Shown: one piece after another, positions 42,627 through 51,640 of the stretch
Position numbering within the stretch: position 1 is the stretch's first letter
Layout of the letters: each line of letters opens with the position of its first letter
Origin: an uncultured Rhizobiaceae bacterium
Lineage (GTDB): Bacteria > Pseudomonadota > Alphaproteobacteria > Rhizobiales > Rhizobiaceae
Length of the DNA: 64,000 nt
NCBI GenBank assembly: GCA_951813045.1
Contig: CATOTF010000002.1
Span: 496,001 to 560,000 of the forward strand
Direction: 5' to 3'
The notes under the pieces: generated by a model
Told to the model about the DNA's origin: nothing
Seen by the model: the letters and a program-made list of their open reading frames with translations, nothing else
Database searches by the model: none
Program-made: the position numbers and the translations under genes

Positions 42627-43130
42627 TCAGATGCACTTAAAGTAATCGAAAGGTTCTTTGCAGTCAGCGCATTGATATTGCGCTTTACAGGCGGTCGAAC
42701 CGAACTCGGAAATTTTACTGGTGTTTTGTGAGGCGCAACGGGGGCATGCGACCACTATCTCACCAAATAACGCCATTTTTGAACTGCTGGTCTTGCCCGG
42801 CGGTGCAATGCCATAGGCGCGCAGTTTTTCACGGCCCGCAGGCGTTATCCAATCCGTGGTCCATGCCGGGCTGATGACCCGTTCAATACGGGCTTCAAAC
42901 CCTGCGTCCAGAAGGGCAGTTTCGACCGCAAGTTCAATGGCCAGAACGGCAGGGCACCCGGAATACGTCGGCGTGACCTTCGCCACCGCAACACCATCGA
43001 TAATGTCGACACTTCGCAGAATGCCGAGATCAGCGACGGTGACGCAGGGCACTTCCGGGTCGAGCACCGCGCTTGCCACGCTGAGTGCACGGGCCTGTTC
43101 GAAGTCATGGGCTGCAAGCGCACTCACCAT
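42627..43130 (-). CDS. paaD: Phenylacetyl-CoA epoxidase assembly protein PaaD
   Basis: Protein of 167 residues with an N-terminal MIP18/DUF59 domain (LDPEVPCVTVADLGILRSVDI, TPTYSGCPAVLAIE) and a C-terminal zinc ribbon (CPRCASQNTSKIS, then CKAQYQCADCKEPFDYFKC). PaaD is needed for maturation of the PaaE Fe-S cluster or the oxygenase. The ATG at 43130 overlaps the end of paaC; longer starts lie inside paaC. Confidence 0.92.
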   Translation of the reverse strand: MVSALAAHDFEQARALSVASAVLDPEVPCVTVADLGILRSVDIIDGVAVAKVTPTYSGCPAVLAIELAVETALLDAGFEARIERVISPAWTTDWITPAGREKLRAYGIAPPGKTSSSKMALFGEIVVACPRCASQNTSKISEFGSTACKAQYQCADCKEPFDYFKCI

Positions 43131-43882
43131 TTTTGCCCCGGATAAGCCCGCTGCATAAATTGTAGCTCGCTCAATAGGTGTCCAAAGTCTTCCGTGTGAC
43201 GACCGTCGCGTCCACCTTCCTGCGGAAACGCGATCTCGGGAATTTCCAAAAATGCGTCTTTGAATATGGTCGAGATCGTCATTGACCATGCGCTTTTCAA
43301 AGTGGCCAAGTCAGGAAGCAAGCCAGCATCAATACATGCCTGGTGTGCTGGCGTTATCGTAAACAGCTCCTCTGTATAAGGGTGAAGTGCCGTCACCGCT
43401 TTGCGCATTCGTTCTGCGCTTTCCTTGGTTCCGTCTCCAAGACGGATCACCCATTCTCCGCAGTGGCGGATATGATAGGCAATCTCTTTTTCCGCCTTTT
43501 GAGCGTAGCCGCAGATCGTTTTATCAGCGCTGGACTGGGCGGCTTCCCAATAGGGGTGCATGAAGGCTGCGAAATAAAGCTCACGCAATATTGTGTGGGC
43601 GAAATCACCATTGGGGCGTTCCACCATCAGGCAGTTTTTATATTCACGGTCGCTACGCAAAAAGGCGAGATCGTCTTCGCTGCGTCCGCTGCCTTCCAAT
43701 ATGCAGGCGTATGAATAGAGATTTCGGGCCTGTCCGATCAGATCGAGCGCCATATTGGGCATAGACAGGTCTTCTTCGAGCATCGGGGCGTGGCCGCACC
43801 ATTGCGAAAGGCGATGCCCCAAAATCAGGTGATCATCGGCGAGAGCAATAAGCGTGTTGGCAAAATCGGCGTTTGTTGCCAT
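43124..43882 (-). CDS. paaC: Phenylacetyl-CoA epoxidase structural subunit PaaC
   Basis: Inactive ferritin-like partner of PaaA, 252 residues. LADDHLILGHRLSQWCGHAPMLEEDLSMPNMALDLIGQAR and YHIRHCGEWVIRLGDGTKESAERM are family signatures. TGATG at the paaB end sets the ATG at 43882. PaaA and PaaC form the catalytic core of the complex. Confidence 0.94.
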   Translation of the reverse strand: MATNADFANTLIALADDHLILGHRLSQWCGHAPMLEEDLSMPNMALDLIGQARNLYSYACILEGSGRSEDDLAFLRSDREYKNCLMVERPNGDFAHTILRELYFAAFMHPYWEAAQSSADKTICGYAQKAEKEIAYHIRHCGEWVIRLGDGTKESAERMRKAVTALHPYTEELFTITPAHQACIDAGLLPDLATLKSAWSMTISTIFKDAFLEIPEIAFPQEGGRDGRHTEDFGHLLSELQFMQRAYPGQKW

Positions 43883-44181
43883 CACATATGCCCAATATCA
43901 TCGGGGATGTCGTAAAAACTCGGGTGGCGATAGATTTTTTCGCCCGCCGGATCGAAATTTTCCGATGCTTCATCCGGGTCCGATGCAACAATTTGGTCAG
44001 ACCGAACAACCCAGATGGAATTGCCCTCTTCGCGACGGGTATAAACGTCCCGAGCGGCCCGTAGCGCCAGGTCTTCGTCGGCTGCGTGGAGGGATCCCAC
44101 GTGTTTGTGGTTCAACCCGTTGCGGGGGCGGATGAAGACTTCCCAAAGTGGTGTCAGGGAAGGAGCGTGTGATGTGGTCAT
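43882..44181 (-). CDS. paaB: Phenylacetyl-CoA epoxidase subunit PaaB
   Basis: Small subunit of 99 residues. WEVFIRPRNGLNHKHVGSLHAADEDLALRAARDVYTRR is the family motif. It bridges PaaAC dimers. Start directly abuts the paaA stop and the stop overlaps paaC. Confidence 0.94.
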   Translation of the reverse strand: MTTSHAPSLTPLWEVFIRPRNGLNHKHVGSLHAADEDLALRAARDVYTRREEGNSIWVVRSDQIVASDPDEASENFDPAGEKIYRHPSFYDIPDDIGHM

Positions 44182-45188
44182 TATTCAGCAGCCACCTTTG
44201 AAGCTTCCGCCCGGTCGCGACGTTTTTGTGCATGGGCAAGGGCCGCTTCGCGCACCCACGCCCCGTCGTCCCAGGCTTTCTTGCGGGCGGCGAGGCGGTC
44301 GACATTCATCGGGCCACCGCCTTTGACAACGCGCCAGAATTCGTCCCAGTCGATGGAACCAAAATCATATCCGCCTTCGCCGTCATTCTTATCGGCGTTC
44401 CACTTCAATTCGGGATCCGGCATGGTCAGCCCGATGCGTTCCGCCTGTGGAACAGTTGCATCGACAAATTTTTGTCGAAGCTCATCATTGGTGAAACGTT
44501 TGATCTTCCATTTCATGGATTGGTCGCTGTTGGTGCTGTCAGAATCGTGGGGGCCGAACATCATGAGAGAAGGCCACCACCAGCGGTTTAATGCATCCTG
44601 CGCCATTTCTCTTTGTTCCGGCGAACCCTCCGCAAGTGTCATCATCAACTCGTAGCCCTGGCGCTGATGGAAGCTTTCTTCCTTGCACACCCGCACCATG
44701 GCGCGGGCATAGGGGCCAAAGGAACAGCGGCAAAGCGGCACCTGATTCATGATCGCCGCCCCGTCGACCAGCCAGCCAATCGCGCCGATATCAGCCCATG
44801 TGGGGGTGGGGTAGTTAAAGATCGAAGAATATTTCGCCTTGCCGGAAAGCAGTTCCTCGGTCATCTGCTCGCGTGAAACCCCCAGTGTTTCCGCAGCCGC
44901 ATAGAGATAAAGCCCGTGGCCGCCCTCATCCTGAACCTTCGCTAACAGAGCAGCCTTGCGGCGTAACGTTGGTGCCCGTGTAATCCAGTTACCCTCCGGT
45001 AACATGCCAACAATCTCCGAATGGGCGTGTTGGCCGATCTGCCTGATCAGCGTTTTGCGATAGGCAGACGGCATGGGGTCATTCGGCTCGATCTTTTCTT
45101 CACGATCAATCCGCGCCTGGAACTCTTCGAGAAATTCAGGTGTTTCTTCAACGTTGTCTTCTGCACCAATCAGGCCTTGAGAATACAT
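44181..45188 (-). CDS. paaA: Phenylacetyl-CoA epoxidase catalytic subunit PaaA
   Basis: Di-iron oxygenase of 335 residues that makes the ring 1,2-epoxide of phenylacetyl-CoA. Metal-ligand helices are seen: [36 protein letters not shown] and [16 protein letters not shown]. Ends in a Lys/Ala-rich tail. GGAG lies 7-8 bases before the ATG, and the PaaX-type operator lies just upstream at 45219-45264. First gene of paaABCDE. Confidence 0.95.
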   Translation of the reverse strand: MYSQGLIGAEDNVEETPEFLEEFQARIDREEKIEPNDPMPSAYRKTLIRQIGQHAHSEIVGMLPEGNWITRAPTLRRKAALLAKVQDEGGHGLYLYAAAETLGVSREQMTEELLSGKAKYSSIFNYPTPTWADIGAIGWLVDGAAIMNQVPLCRCSFGPYARAMVRVCKEESFHQRQGYELMMTLAEGSPEQREMAQDALNRWWWPSLMMFGPHDSDSTNSDQSMKWKIKRFTNDELRQKFVDATVPQAERIGLTMPDPELKWNADKNDGEGGYDFGSIDWDEFWRVVKGGGPMNVDRLAARKKAWDDGAWVREAALAHAQKRRDRAEASKVAAE

Positions 45189-45218
45189 TCGATGATCTCC
45201 TTCAATCTTGATAATGAT

Positions 45219-45264
45219 ATTACGTTACAAAATATATCAAATCAAGGTTTTTTTGTAACGTAAT
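45219..45264. promoter_or_regulatory. PaaX-type operator upstream of paaA
   Basis: ATTACGTTACAAAA (45219-45232) and TTTTGTAACGTAAT (45251-45264) are perfect 14-bp complements with an 18-bp spacer. The element fills the 79-bp gap between paaX and paaA, so it likely controls paaABCDE. Confidence 0.8.
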
Positions 45265-45267
45265 CTC

Positions 45268-46071
45268 TTACTGGAACCTGTGGTTCAGTTCTGCTTTTGA
45301 GGTCGGTAAAGCACCTTTCGGGCCCACCGCATGTGTGTCGAGCCAGTTTTCCGATTGTGCCAGCACTTCATGAAACAGTGTTGCGACCAATTGATGGCAT
45401 TCCTGTTCCGGCCAGCCATCGGGCTTTACGGCGTCGGGAACAGGGTCAAACTGGAGCACGAGGCGCCGCCATTCGTGAATAAGGAGACATCGCAATACAA
45501 GGCTATCAAGTCCGCTAAGGCCCTGCACATTCAGCGGTGAAAAATCTTCGATTAAATGTTCCAAGCCCTCACGATGTTCCAACACGTCGAACCGGTCACG
45601 GAACCAGGAGGGGACCGTGTGGGGCGTGGCTTCGGCGATAAAAGGTTCGTCATCATAGATATGTTTGATGCGTTTTTGGGTACCGCGCACAAATTTTAAT
45701 TTCGTTGGGTTTGATTTTTCCAGAACCAGCCAGTTTTTACCGGAATCTGCATCAGCGGTGCGATGATAGGGGGTATAAATGCGCCCTGCAGCGGCTTCAA
45801 ACGGGGCTTTTCCGGTTGGCGAAATACGGTAAAAACTTGCACGGCCAATCTTTTCCCGTTCCACCCAACTATCCCTTGTCAGCCTTGAAAACGCTGTGCG
45901 CACGGTCCCGGCTTCAACACCCATTGCGAACAATACATCCTGCACGGTTTTTGCGGAGATCGCACCGCCACGATTGATGACGGCATCGCCAAAAAACGTG
46001 ATGATAATGGACCAGACACGCAATCGCCGTCGCGCGTTTAACCGATCAACAAGTGACTGAATTTCTCCCAT
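45268..46071 (-). CDS. paaX: Phenylacetate-responsive repressor PaaX
   Basis: Regulator of 267 residues in the PaaX family; phenylacetyl-CoA releases it from DNA. The winged helix is VWSIIITFFGDAVINRGGAISAKTVQDVLFAMGVEAGTVRTAFSRLTRDSWVEREKIGRASFYRIS, followed by a middle Cas2-like domain and a C-terminal helical domain (LRCLLIHEWRRLVLQFDPVPD). The ATG at 46071 has CGGAG seven bases ahead. It follows paaZ by 21 bp, so paaZ-paaX form an operon; its operators lie at 45219-45264 and probably near paaK. Confidence 0.92.
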   Translation of the reverse strand: MGEIQSLVDRLNARRRLRVWSIIITFFGDAVINRGGAISAKTVQDVLFAMGVEAGTVRTAFSRLTRDSWVEREKIGRASFYRISPTGKAPFEAAAGRIYTPYHRTADADSGKNWLVLEKSNPTKLKFVRGTQKRIKHIYDDEPFIAEATPHTVPSWFRDRFDVLEHREGLEHLIEDFSPLNVQGLSGLDSLVLRCLLIHEWRRLVLQFDPVPDAVKPDGWPEQECHQLVATLFHEVLAQSENWLDTHAVGPKGALPTSKAELNHRFQ

Positions 46072-46092
46072 CACACAACTCCGTTGTGCCGG

Positions 46093-48135
46093 TTAATATT
46101 CATTCATCGTGTGCAACGTATACGTTGCGACCGGTTCTTGATTCTGATTGTGGAGTGCCACATACCAACGGACTTCGCCATAAGTATCCGTGCGCTTGGT
46201 TTTGCGCTTCACGGTCAACGTAACAGTGATGCTGTCACCCGGGCTGACCGGTTTTTGGAAAGCCAAGTCAGTCAACCCCGTATTGGCCAGAACCGGTCCG
46301 GGATCAGGTTGCACAAATAATCCGGCAGCGAAGGACAACAGAAGATAACCGTGGGCGACACGGCCGGGAAAGAAAGGGTTTGCCTTTGCTGCTTCCTCAT
46401 CCAAATGGGCATAAAATGTATCGCCGGTGAAATGGGCAAAGTGTTCAATGTCTTCCATTGTGATGGTACGGCTATCCGTCTTAAGCGTCTGCCCTAGCTT
46501 CAATTCTCCAAATTTCTGGGTGAACGGATGAGCCTCGGATTCACTGGTTTTAGAATCTGGTATCCAAGTGTCTGCAACTGCCGCAATCATATCCGGTGAG
46601 CCTTGTATCGCGGTTCGCTGCATATAATGCATTACGCCACGAATGCCGCCGAGTTCTTCTCCACCACCGGCACGGCCAGGCCCGCCGTGCACCATTTGCG
46701 GCATGGGTGACCCATGGCCGGTGCTTTCTTTCCGCGATGTACGGTCGTTGACATAAATGCGTCCGTGCCAAGCTGCGGAGCCGATGGCGATTTTACGCGC
46801 CACATCCGGATCATGAGTAATAATGGATGCAACGAGACTACCACCGCCGCGATTAAGCAGATCGCTGGCGTGCTCCAGATCACGATAAGGCATGATGGTG
46901 GCACTTGGGCCAAAAGCCTCCAACTCGTGCACGTGTTTGGCGCTGTCCGGTTCTGCACAATGGAACAGGGTAGGGGCGATAAAGGATCCTGCGATGGCAT
47001 CTGCACCGTCAACCTCCATCTGCCCGGCCGCGAGGACGGCAGGCGCTTCAAGCGCCAGTTGCTCGTTCACGGCGACGACGGTTTCCCGCTGTTTCCTCGA
47101 TGCAAGTGGGCCCATCTGCGTGGTTTCCAGCGAAGGGTCCCCAATCCGAACTTTCTGAAGTTTTCCGTGGATTGCCTCAATCGCCGTTTCGACGATATTT
47201 TCCGGGACTAGAATACGGCGGATTGCAGTGCATTTCTGCCCGGCTTTCGTTGTCATCTCCCGGATCACTTCTTCTACCATAATGCTGAATTCCGGCGTGC
47301 CTAACACAGCGTCCGGCCCAAGGATGGATGCGTTGAGACTGTCCTGTTCGGCGATGAAAGGGATTGAATTTGAAAGAATATTGGTATTCGATCTTAAGTT
47401 TAACGCGGTGTGGGCAGAACCGGTGAAACTCACAACATCCTGCGGCGTGAGGCGATGGAGCAGGTCACCTACAGCACCCGCGATAAGCTGGAACGAGCCG
47501 GTTGGAAAACACCCGCTCTCAATCATCATGCGAAAACAGGCTTCTGTGATATAGCTTGTGTCTGTCGCCGGTTTCACGATGGCAGGAACCCCGGCAAGTA
47601 AACTGGACGCCAGTTTTTCTAACATGCCCCAGACCGGAAAGTTAAACGCGTTTATGTGGACGCCGACACCAAGTTTTGGCGTGCAGATATGCTGACCGAC
47701 AAAACTGCCTGTGCGGGATAGAACCTCGACATCTCCGTCGACAAAGGTCGTTGCATCGGGCAGTTCACGACGAGCCTTGGATGCATAGGCAAATAATGTA
47801 CCGATACCCCCGTCGATATCGATCCACGAATCGGCCTTTGTGGAGCCTGCCATAAAAGAGAGCGTATAAAGCTCTTCCTTGCGCTCGCCCAGATAATGCG
47901 CCATCGCCTTCAGCGCCTTTGCCCTTTCGTGAAATGTCATGGCCCGCAACGCCGGGCCGCCTACCTGCCGTCCGTGATCGAGCATCGATTGGAAGTCGGT
48001 GCCTTCACGACCGGCAAAAGCAATCGGTTGTCCGGTTACGGCGCTGAAAATGGGACGAGCCATAAAGTCGTTATTATTGTCGGACCCCAGCCATTCCCCC
48101 GCAACATAGCTGTGCACATTGATTAGATTGTCCAT
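46093..48135 (-). CDS. paaZ: Ring-opening enzyme PaaZ (oxepin-CoA hydrolase / aldehyde dehydrogenase)
   Basis: Bifunctional protein of 680 residues. The aldehyde dehydrogenase half (about 1-520) has the cofactor region [18 protein letters not shown], Glu in [13 protein letters not shown] and Cys in [17 protein letters not shown]. The C-terminal MaoC-type hydratase (about 540-680) has [40 protein letters not shown] with its Asp/His dyad. It hydrolyses the oxepin ring and oxidises the aldehyde. ATG at 48135 follows GAGGAAGG. Confidence 0.95.
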   Translation of the reverse strand: MDNLINVHSYVAGEWLGSDNNNDFMARPIFSAVTGQPIAFAGREGTDFQSMLDHGRQVGGPALRAMTFHERAKALKAMAHYLGERKEELYTLSFMAGSTKADSWIDIDGGIGTLFAYASKARRELPDATTFVDGDVEVLSRTGSFVGQHICTPKLGVGVHINAFNFPVWGMLEKLASSLLAGVPAIVKPATDTSYITEACFRMMIESGCFPTGSFQLIAGAVGDLLHRLTPQDVVSFTGSAHTALNLRSNTNILSNSIPFIAEQDSLNASILGPDAVLGTPEFSIMVEEVIREMTTKAGQKCTAIRRILVPENIVETAIEAIHGKLQKVRIGDPSLETTQMGPLASRKQRETVVAVNEQLALEAPAVLAAGQMEVDGADAIAGSFIAPTLFHCAEPDSAKHVHELEAFGPSATIMPYRDLEHASDLLNRGGGSLVASIITHDPDVARKIAIGSAAWHGRIYVNDRTSRKESTGHGSPMPQMVHGGPGRAGGGEELGGIRGVMHYMQRTAIQGSPDMIAAVADTWIPDSKTSESEAHPFTQKFGELKLGQTLKTDSRTITMEDIEHFAHFTGDTFYAHLDEEAAKANPFFPGRVAHGYLLLSFAAGLFVQPDPGPVLANTGLTDLAFQKPVSPGDSITVTLTVKRKTKRTDTYGEVRWYVALHNQNQEPVATYTLHTMNEY

Positions 48136-48156
48136 TGTATGTCCTTCCTCGTGCGA

Positions 48157-48193
48157 GCAGGTGACGTTTGAATTGAATATTGACGTCACCTGC
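48157..48193. promoter_or_regulatory. Inverted repeat in the paaZ/paaK divergent promoter
   Basis: GCAGGTGACGT (48157-48167) and ACGTCACCTGC (48183-48193) are perfect 11-bp complements with a 15-bp spacer. It lies in the 5' leader or promoter of paaZ. It differs from the PaaX-type core, so another regulator or an RNA hairpin is possible. Confidence 0.6.
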
Positions 48194-48197
48194 CACC

Positions 48198-48245
48198 CGT
48201 GTAAGCGTTACACGCAATCGCAAAAATTGAAATACTTGTAACGTA
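48198..48245. promoter_or_regulatory. Second dyad and PaaX-like half-site upstream of paaK
   Basis: CGTGTAA-GCG-TTACACG forms a 7-bp inverted repeat at 48198-48214. TTGTAACGTA at 48236-48245, directly before the paaK ATG, repeats the half-site of the paaA operator. Confidence 0.6.
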
Positions 48246-48247
48246 TC

Positions 48248-49555
48248 ATGTTGGATTTAACCCCAGACCGTTCTTCCCTTGAGCCCATTGAAATCGCTTC
48301 CCGCGATGAAATAACCGCATTGCAATTGCAACGTTTGAAATGGTCCCTGAACCATGCGTACTCCAATGTGCCTTATTATAAGGCTAGTTTTGACGCGGCT
48401 GGCGCTCATCCCGATGACATAAAAAGCTTATCTGATCTGGCGAAATTTCCCTTCACCGTAAAACAAGACCTGCGGGATAATTATCCTTTTGGCATGTTCG
48501 CTGTGCCGCGCGAGCAGGTTGCCCGTATCCATGCGTCTTCCGGCACAACCGGTAAGCCAACCGTTGTTGGCTATACGCAAAAAGATGTTGATACATGGGC
48601 GACTGTCGTCGCCCGTTCCATGCGCGCATCGGGCACGAAACCGGGCGACATGGTGCATGTGGCCTACGGTTACGGCTTGTTCACAGGCGGGCTTGGCGCC
48701 CATTATGGGGCGGAAAAACTGGGTTGCACCGTTGTTCCGGTATCAGGTGGTATGACCGCACGGCAGATTACTCTGATCAATGATTTCAAGCCAACCACCA
48801 TTATGGTGACGCCATCATACGCGCTTTCCCTGTTGGATGCTTGTCGTGAACAGGGTATCGACCCGCGTGAAACCTCGCTTCAGGTCGGTATCTTCGGAGC
48901 CGAGCCCTGGACGAATGCCATGCGCGAAGAAATCGAACAAGCGTTCGATATGCATGCGGTTGATATTTACGGTCTGTCGGAAGTTATGGGACCCGGCGTT
49001 GCCAACGAATGCGTCGAAACGAAAGACGGGCCGACGATCTGGGAAGATCATTTTTATCCGGAGATCATCAATCCGGAAACGGGTGAGCCCGTATCGGATG
49101 GAGAAATCGGTGAACTTGTCTTTACCTCGCTGACCAAGGAAGCTTTTCCGATTATTCGATACCGCACCCGTGACCTCTCAAGGTTGCTGCCCGGCACCGC
49201 CCGTTCAATGCGGCGTATGGAAAAAATCACCGGTCGTTCCGACGATATGATCATCCTACGCGGGGTGAATGTATTCCCGACGCAGATTGAGGAACAGCTG
49301 ATGAAGGTGGAAGCGCTTGCACCTCATTTTCAAATCGAGCTCACAAAAGGTAACCGCATGGACGAAATGACTGTTCATGTTGAAGCTGCCGGTGATTTAT
49401 CTGATGACGCGCAGGTTGGCGCGGCGCATGATCTGGCGAAACGCATCAAAGACGTGGTGGGCGTTACCGCTCAAATTAACGTGCGTGGGGCGGGAGAGGT
49501 TGCCCGCAGTGAAGGCAAAGCGGTAAGAGTGGTAGATAATCGACCAAAAACCTAG
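48248..49555 (+). CDS. paaK: Phenylacetate-CoA ligase
   Basis: AMP-forming ligase of 435 residues that activates phenylacetate to its CoA thioester, the first pathway step. P-loop HASSGTTGKPTVVGYT, IYGLSEVMGPGVANECVE, the YRTRDLSRLLPGTA hinge region and ITGRSDDMIILRGVNVFPTQIEEQ are clear. Divergent from paaZ; a PaaX-like half-site touches its start. Followed 12 bp later by selO. Confidence 0.95.
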   Translation: MLDLTPDRSSLEPIEIASRDEITALQLQRLKWSLNHAYSNVPYYKASFDAAGAHPDDIKSLSDLAKFPFTVKQDLRDNYPFGMFAVPREQVARIHASSGTTGKPTVVGYTQKDVDTWATVVARSMRASGTKPGDMVHVAYGYGLFTGGLGAHYGAEKLGCTVVPVSGGMTARQITLINDFKPTTIMVTPSYALSLLDACREQGIDPRETSLQVGIFGAEPWTNAMREEIEQAFDMHAVDIYGLSEVMGPGVANECVETKDGPTIWEDHFYPEIINPETGEPVSDGEIGELVFTSLTKEAFPIIRYRTRDLSRLLPGTARSMRRMEKITGRSDDMIILRGVNVFPTQIEEQLMKVEALAPHFQIELTKGNRMDEMTVHVEAAGDLSDDAQVGAAHDLAKRIKDVVGVTAQINVRGAGEVARSEGKAVRVVDNRPKT

Positions 49556-49567
49556 AGGTCTTCCGTT

Positions 49568-51025
49568 TTGGAACCCGCCGTCGCATTTGATAATTCTTAC
49601 GCCAGACTGCCGGACCGGTTTTATGCAAAGCTCAAGCCTAAACCGGTAAAAGAGCCTGCGCTGATCGCGTTGAATGATCCGTTGGCGGTCGAACTTGGTA
49701 TTGATCCGGCCTCTCTAAACTCACCGGAAAGCATCGCCGCTCTGGCCGGGAACGCGGTATTGGAGGGTTCCGACCCCCTTGCCATGGCCTATGCAGGGCA
49801 TCAGTTTGGGGGCTGGTCGCCACAACTTGGCGATGGTCGTGCGTTGCTTCTGGGAGAGGTGATCGATAAAAACGGCACCCGCCGCGATATCCAACTTAAA
49901 GGTTCCGGCCCTACGCCATTTTCGCGCATGGGAGATGGCCGTGCCTGGCTCGGTCCTGTTCTGCGCGAGTATATCGTCAGCGAAGCCATGGCGGCACTTG
50001 GTGTGCCGACAACAAGAGCGCTGGCAGCGGTGGCCACGGGTGAACAGGTCGCCCGAGAGCAGGTTTTACCTGGCGCGATTCTAACCCGAGTATCCACCAG
50101 CCATTTAAGGGTGGGAACATTCCAGTATTTCGCCGCCCGTCAGGATGTTGACGGGCTTCGGCAGTTGGCCGATTACGCAATTGACCGTTTGTATCCATTG
50201 ATAAAAGTGGGTGACGATCCGTATGGCACATTTCTGGAGCGGGTAATTCAAGCGCAAGCCGCTCTTGTTTCCCAGTGGATGGGATTAGGCTTCATCCACG
50301 GGGTGATGAATACGGATAATGTTTCAATTGCAGGGGAAACAATTGACTATGGTCCCTGCGCATTTATGGACGGTTTTCATCCTCAACGGGTGTTCAGTTC
50401 AATCGATGAAGGCGCACGTTACGCCTATTCAAACCAGCCGCGCATTGCCCATTGGAATCTGGTGCAATTTGCGCAAGCCTTATTGCCGCTATTGGACGAA
50501 GACGGTGAAAAGGCTGTCGAAAAAGCCCAGACAGCAATCGATATATTCCCAAACCTTTTTCAGAAAAATTATCTGCGCATATTCAATGCCAAACTCGGCC
50601 TGTCTTTAATTGAAGAGGGCGATGAAGAACGTATCGAACAACTTCTAAAAATGATGACGAAAAAACAAGCGGATTTTACCCAGACATTTCGTTATCTGGC
50701 CAATGAAGATCATCCCGCACTCGCATCGATTCTCGAAGAGGAAAAAATTCAAAACTGGTTAGAGGAACTGGAAATTCGCCGAGGTCGTGATGCTTCAACA
50801 CTTGTTGAACATGGCGCACTCATGCGCAATTCCAACCCTGCGTATATTCCACGAAATCATCGTATTGAACAGGCAATTCGTGCCGCTCTGGAAGGTGATT
50901 TTGCACCGTTTGAACGGTTGAACGAGGTGCTGTCTAATCCTTATGAAGAACAGGCTGGGGCGGAGGATTTGGCACAACCGCCCGAACCGAAGGAAATTGT
51001 TCAAGCCACATTTTGCGGAACCTGA
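49568..51025 (+). CDS. selO: Protein adenylyltransferase SelO (YdiU family)
   Basis: Pseudokinase-fold enzyme of 485 residues that transfers AMP to protein hydroxyls. AYAGHQFGGWSPQLGDGRALLLGEV, RDIQLKGSGPTPFSRMGDGRAWL and the metal-site GFIHGVMNTDNVSIAGETIDYGPCAFMD are diagnostic. The protein ends FCGT; this penultimate-region Cys occupies the place of selenocysteine in animal SelO. The start is TTG at 49568 with GAGG about ten bases upstream; no upstream ATG exists. TGATG overlap with allA. Confidence 0.92.
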   Translation: MEPAVAFDNSYARLPDRFYAKLKPKPVKEPALIALNDPLAVELGIDPASLNSPESIAALAGNAVLEGSDPLAMAYAGHQFGGWSPQLGDGRALLLGEVIDKNGTRRDIQLKGSGPTPFSRMGDGRAWLGPVLREYIVSEAMAALGVPTTRALAAVATGEQVAREQVLPGAILTRVSTSHLRVGTFQYFAARQDVDGLRQLADYAIDRLYPLIKVGDDPYGTFLERVIQAQAALVSQWMGLGFIHGVMNTDNVSIAGETIDYGPCAFMDGFHPQRVFSSIDEGARYAYSNQPRIAHWNLVQFAQALLPLLDEDGEKAVEKAQTAIDIFPNLFQKNYLRIFNAKLGLSLIEEGDEERIEQLLKMMTKKQADFTQTFRYLANEDHPALASILEEEKIQNWLEELEIRRGRDASTLVEHGALMRNSNPAYIPRNHRIEQAIRAALEGDFAPFERLNEVLSNPYEEQAGAEDLAQPPEPKEIVQATFCGT

Positions 51026-51519
51026 TGACCCGAACATTGATTGCCCAGCCATTGACGAAACAGGCGTTTGCTCCATTTGGCGATGTTATCGAAAAAGCTG
51101 GTGCGGAAAAAATTGCAATTAACCGCGGGAATTGTATTCGTCACCATGCGCTCTCTGTCGCGGATGTGAAGGGGGAGGGTTCGCAGGTTGGTATCAACAT
51201 CTTTGCCGGCAAACCCTACGCGCTGCCCCATACGCTTGATATGGTTGAGCGACATCCACTCGGCAGCCAATCTTTCCATCCGCTTGGAGATGACCCTTGG
51301 CTGGTAATCGTCTGCAGCGATGATGATGGGAAGCCGGTTGATCCAATTGTGTTCATGGCTGGTTCAGATCAGGGCGTCAATCTCAATCCAAATACTTGGC
51401 ACGGCGTGTTGACGCCACTTTATAATCAGACTGATTTTCTGGTGGTGGACCGTATCGGTGAGGGCAACAATCTTGAGGAATATTTCTTCGAAAAAGCCTA
51501 CTCCGTAGAACTTTCCTAG
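51025..51519 (+). CDS. allA: Ureidoglycolate lyase
   Basis: Cupin-like enzyme of 164 residues that cleaves ureidoglycolate to glyoxylate and urea in purine breakdown. FAPFGDVIEKAG, INRGNCIRHHAL, the GINIFAGKP strand, MVERHPLGSQSFHPLG and NTWHGVLTPL are family marks. ATG at 51025 overlaps the selO stop. No other allantoin gene is present nearby. Confidence 0.9.
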   Translation: MTRTLIAQPLTKQAFAPFGDVIEKAGAEKIAINRGNCIRHHALSVADVKGEGSQVGINIFAGKPYALPHTLDMVERHPLGSQSFHPLGDDPWLVIVCSDDDGKPVDPIVFMAGSDQGVNLNPNTWHGVLTPLYNQTDFLVVDRIGEGNNLEEYFFEKAYSVELS

Positions 51520-51640
51520 CGCCAAGAGGGTTTTTTCAAAGAAAAGCTCGATCCTTCGCCCGCAAGCGGTTGCGTCACCCGACCAAGAGGGTAGTTTGCA
51601 CGTTGGCCCTTATAAAATTACCCAACAGAAAGACTTGAAT

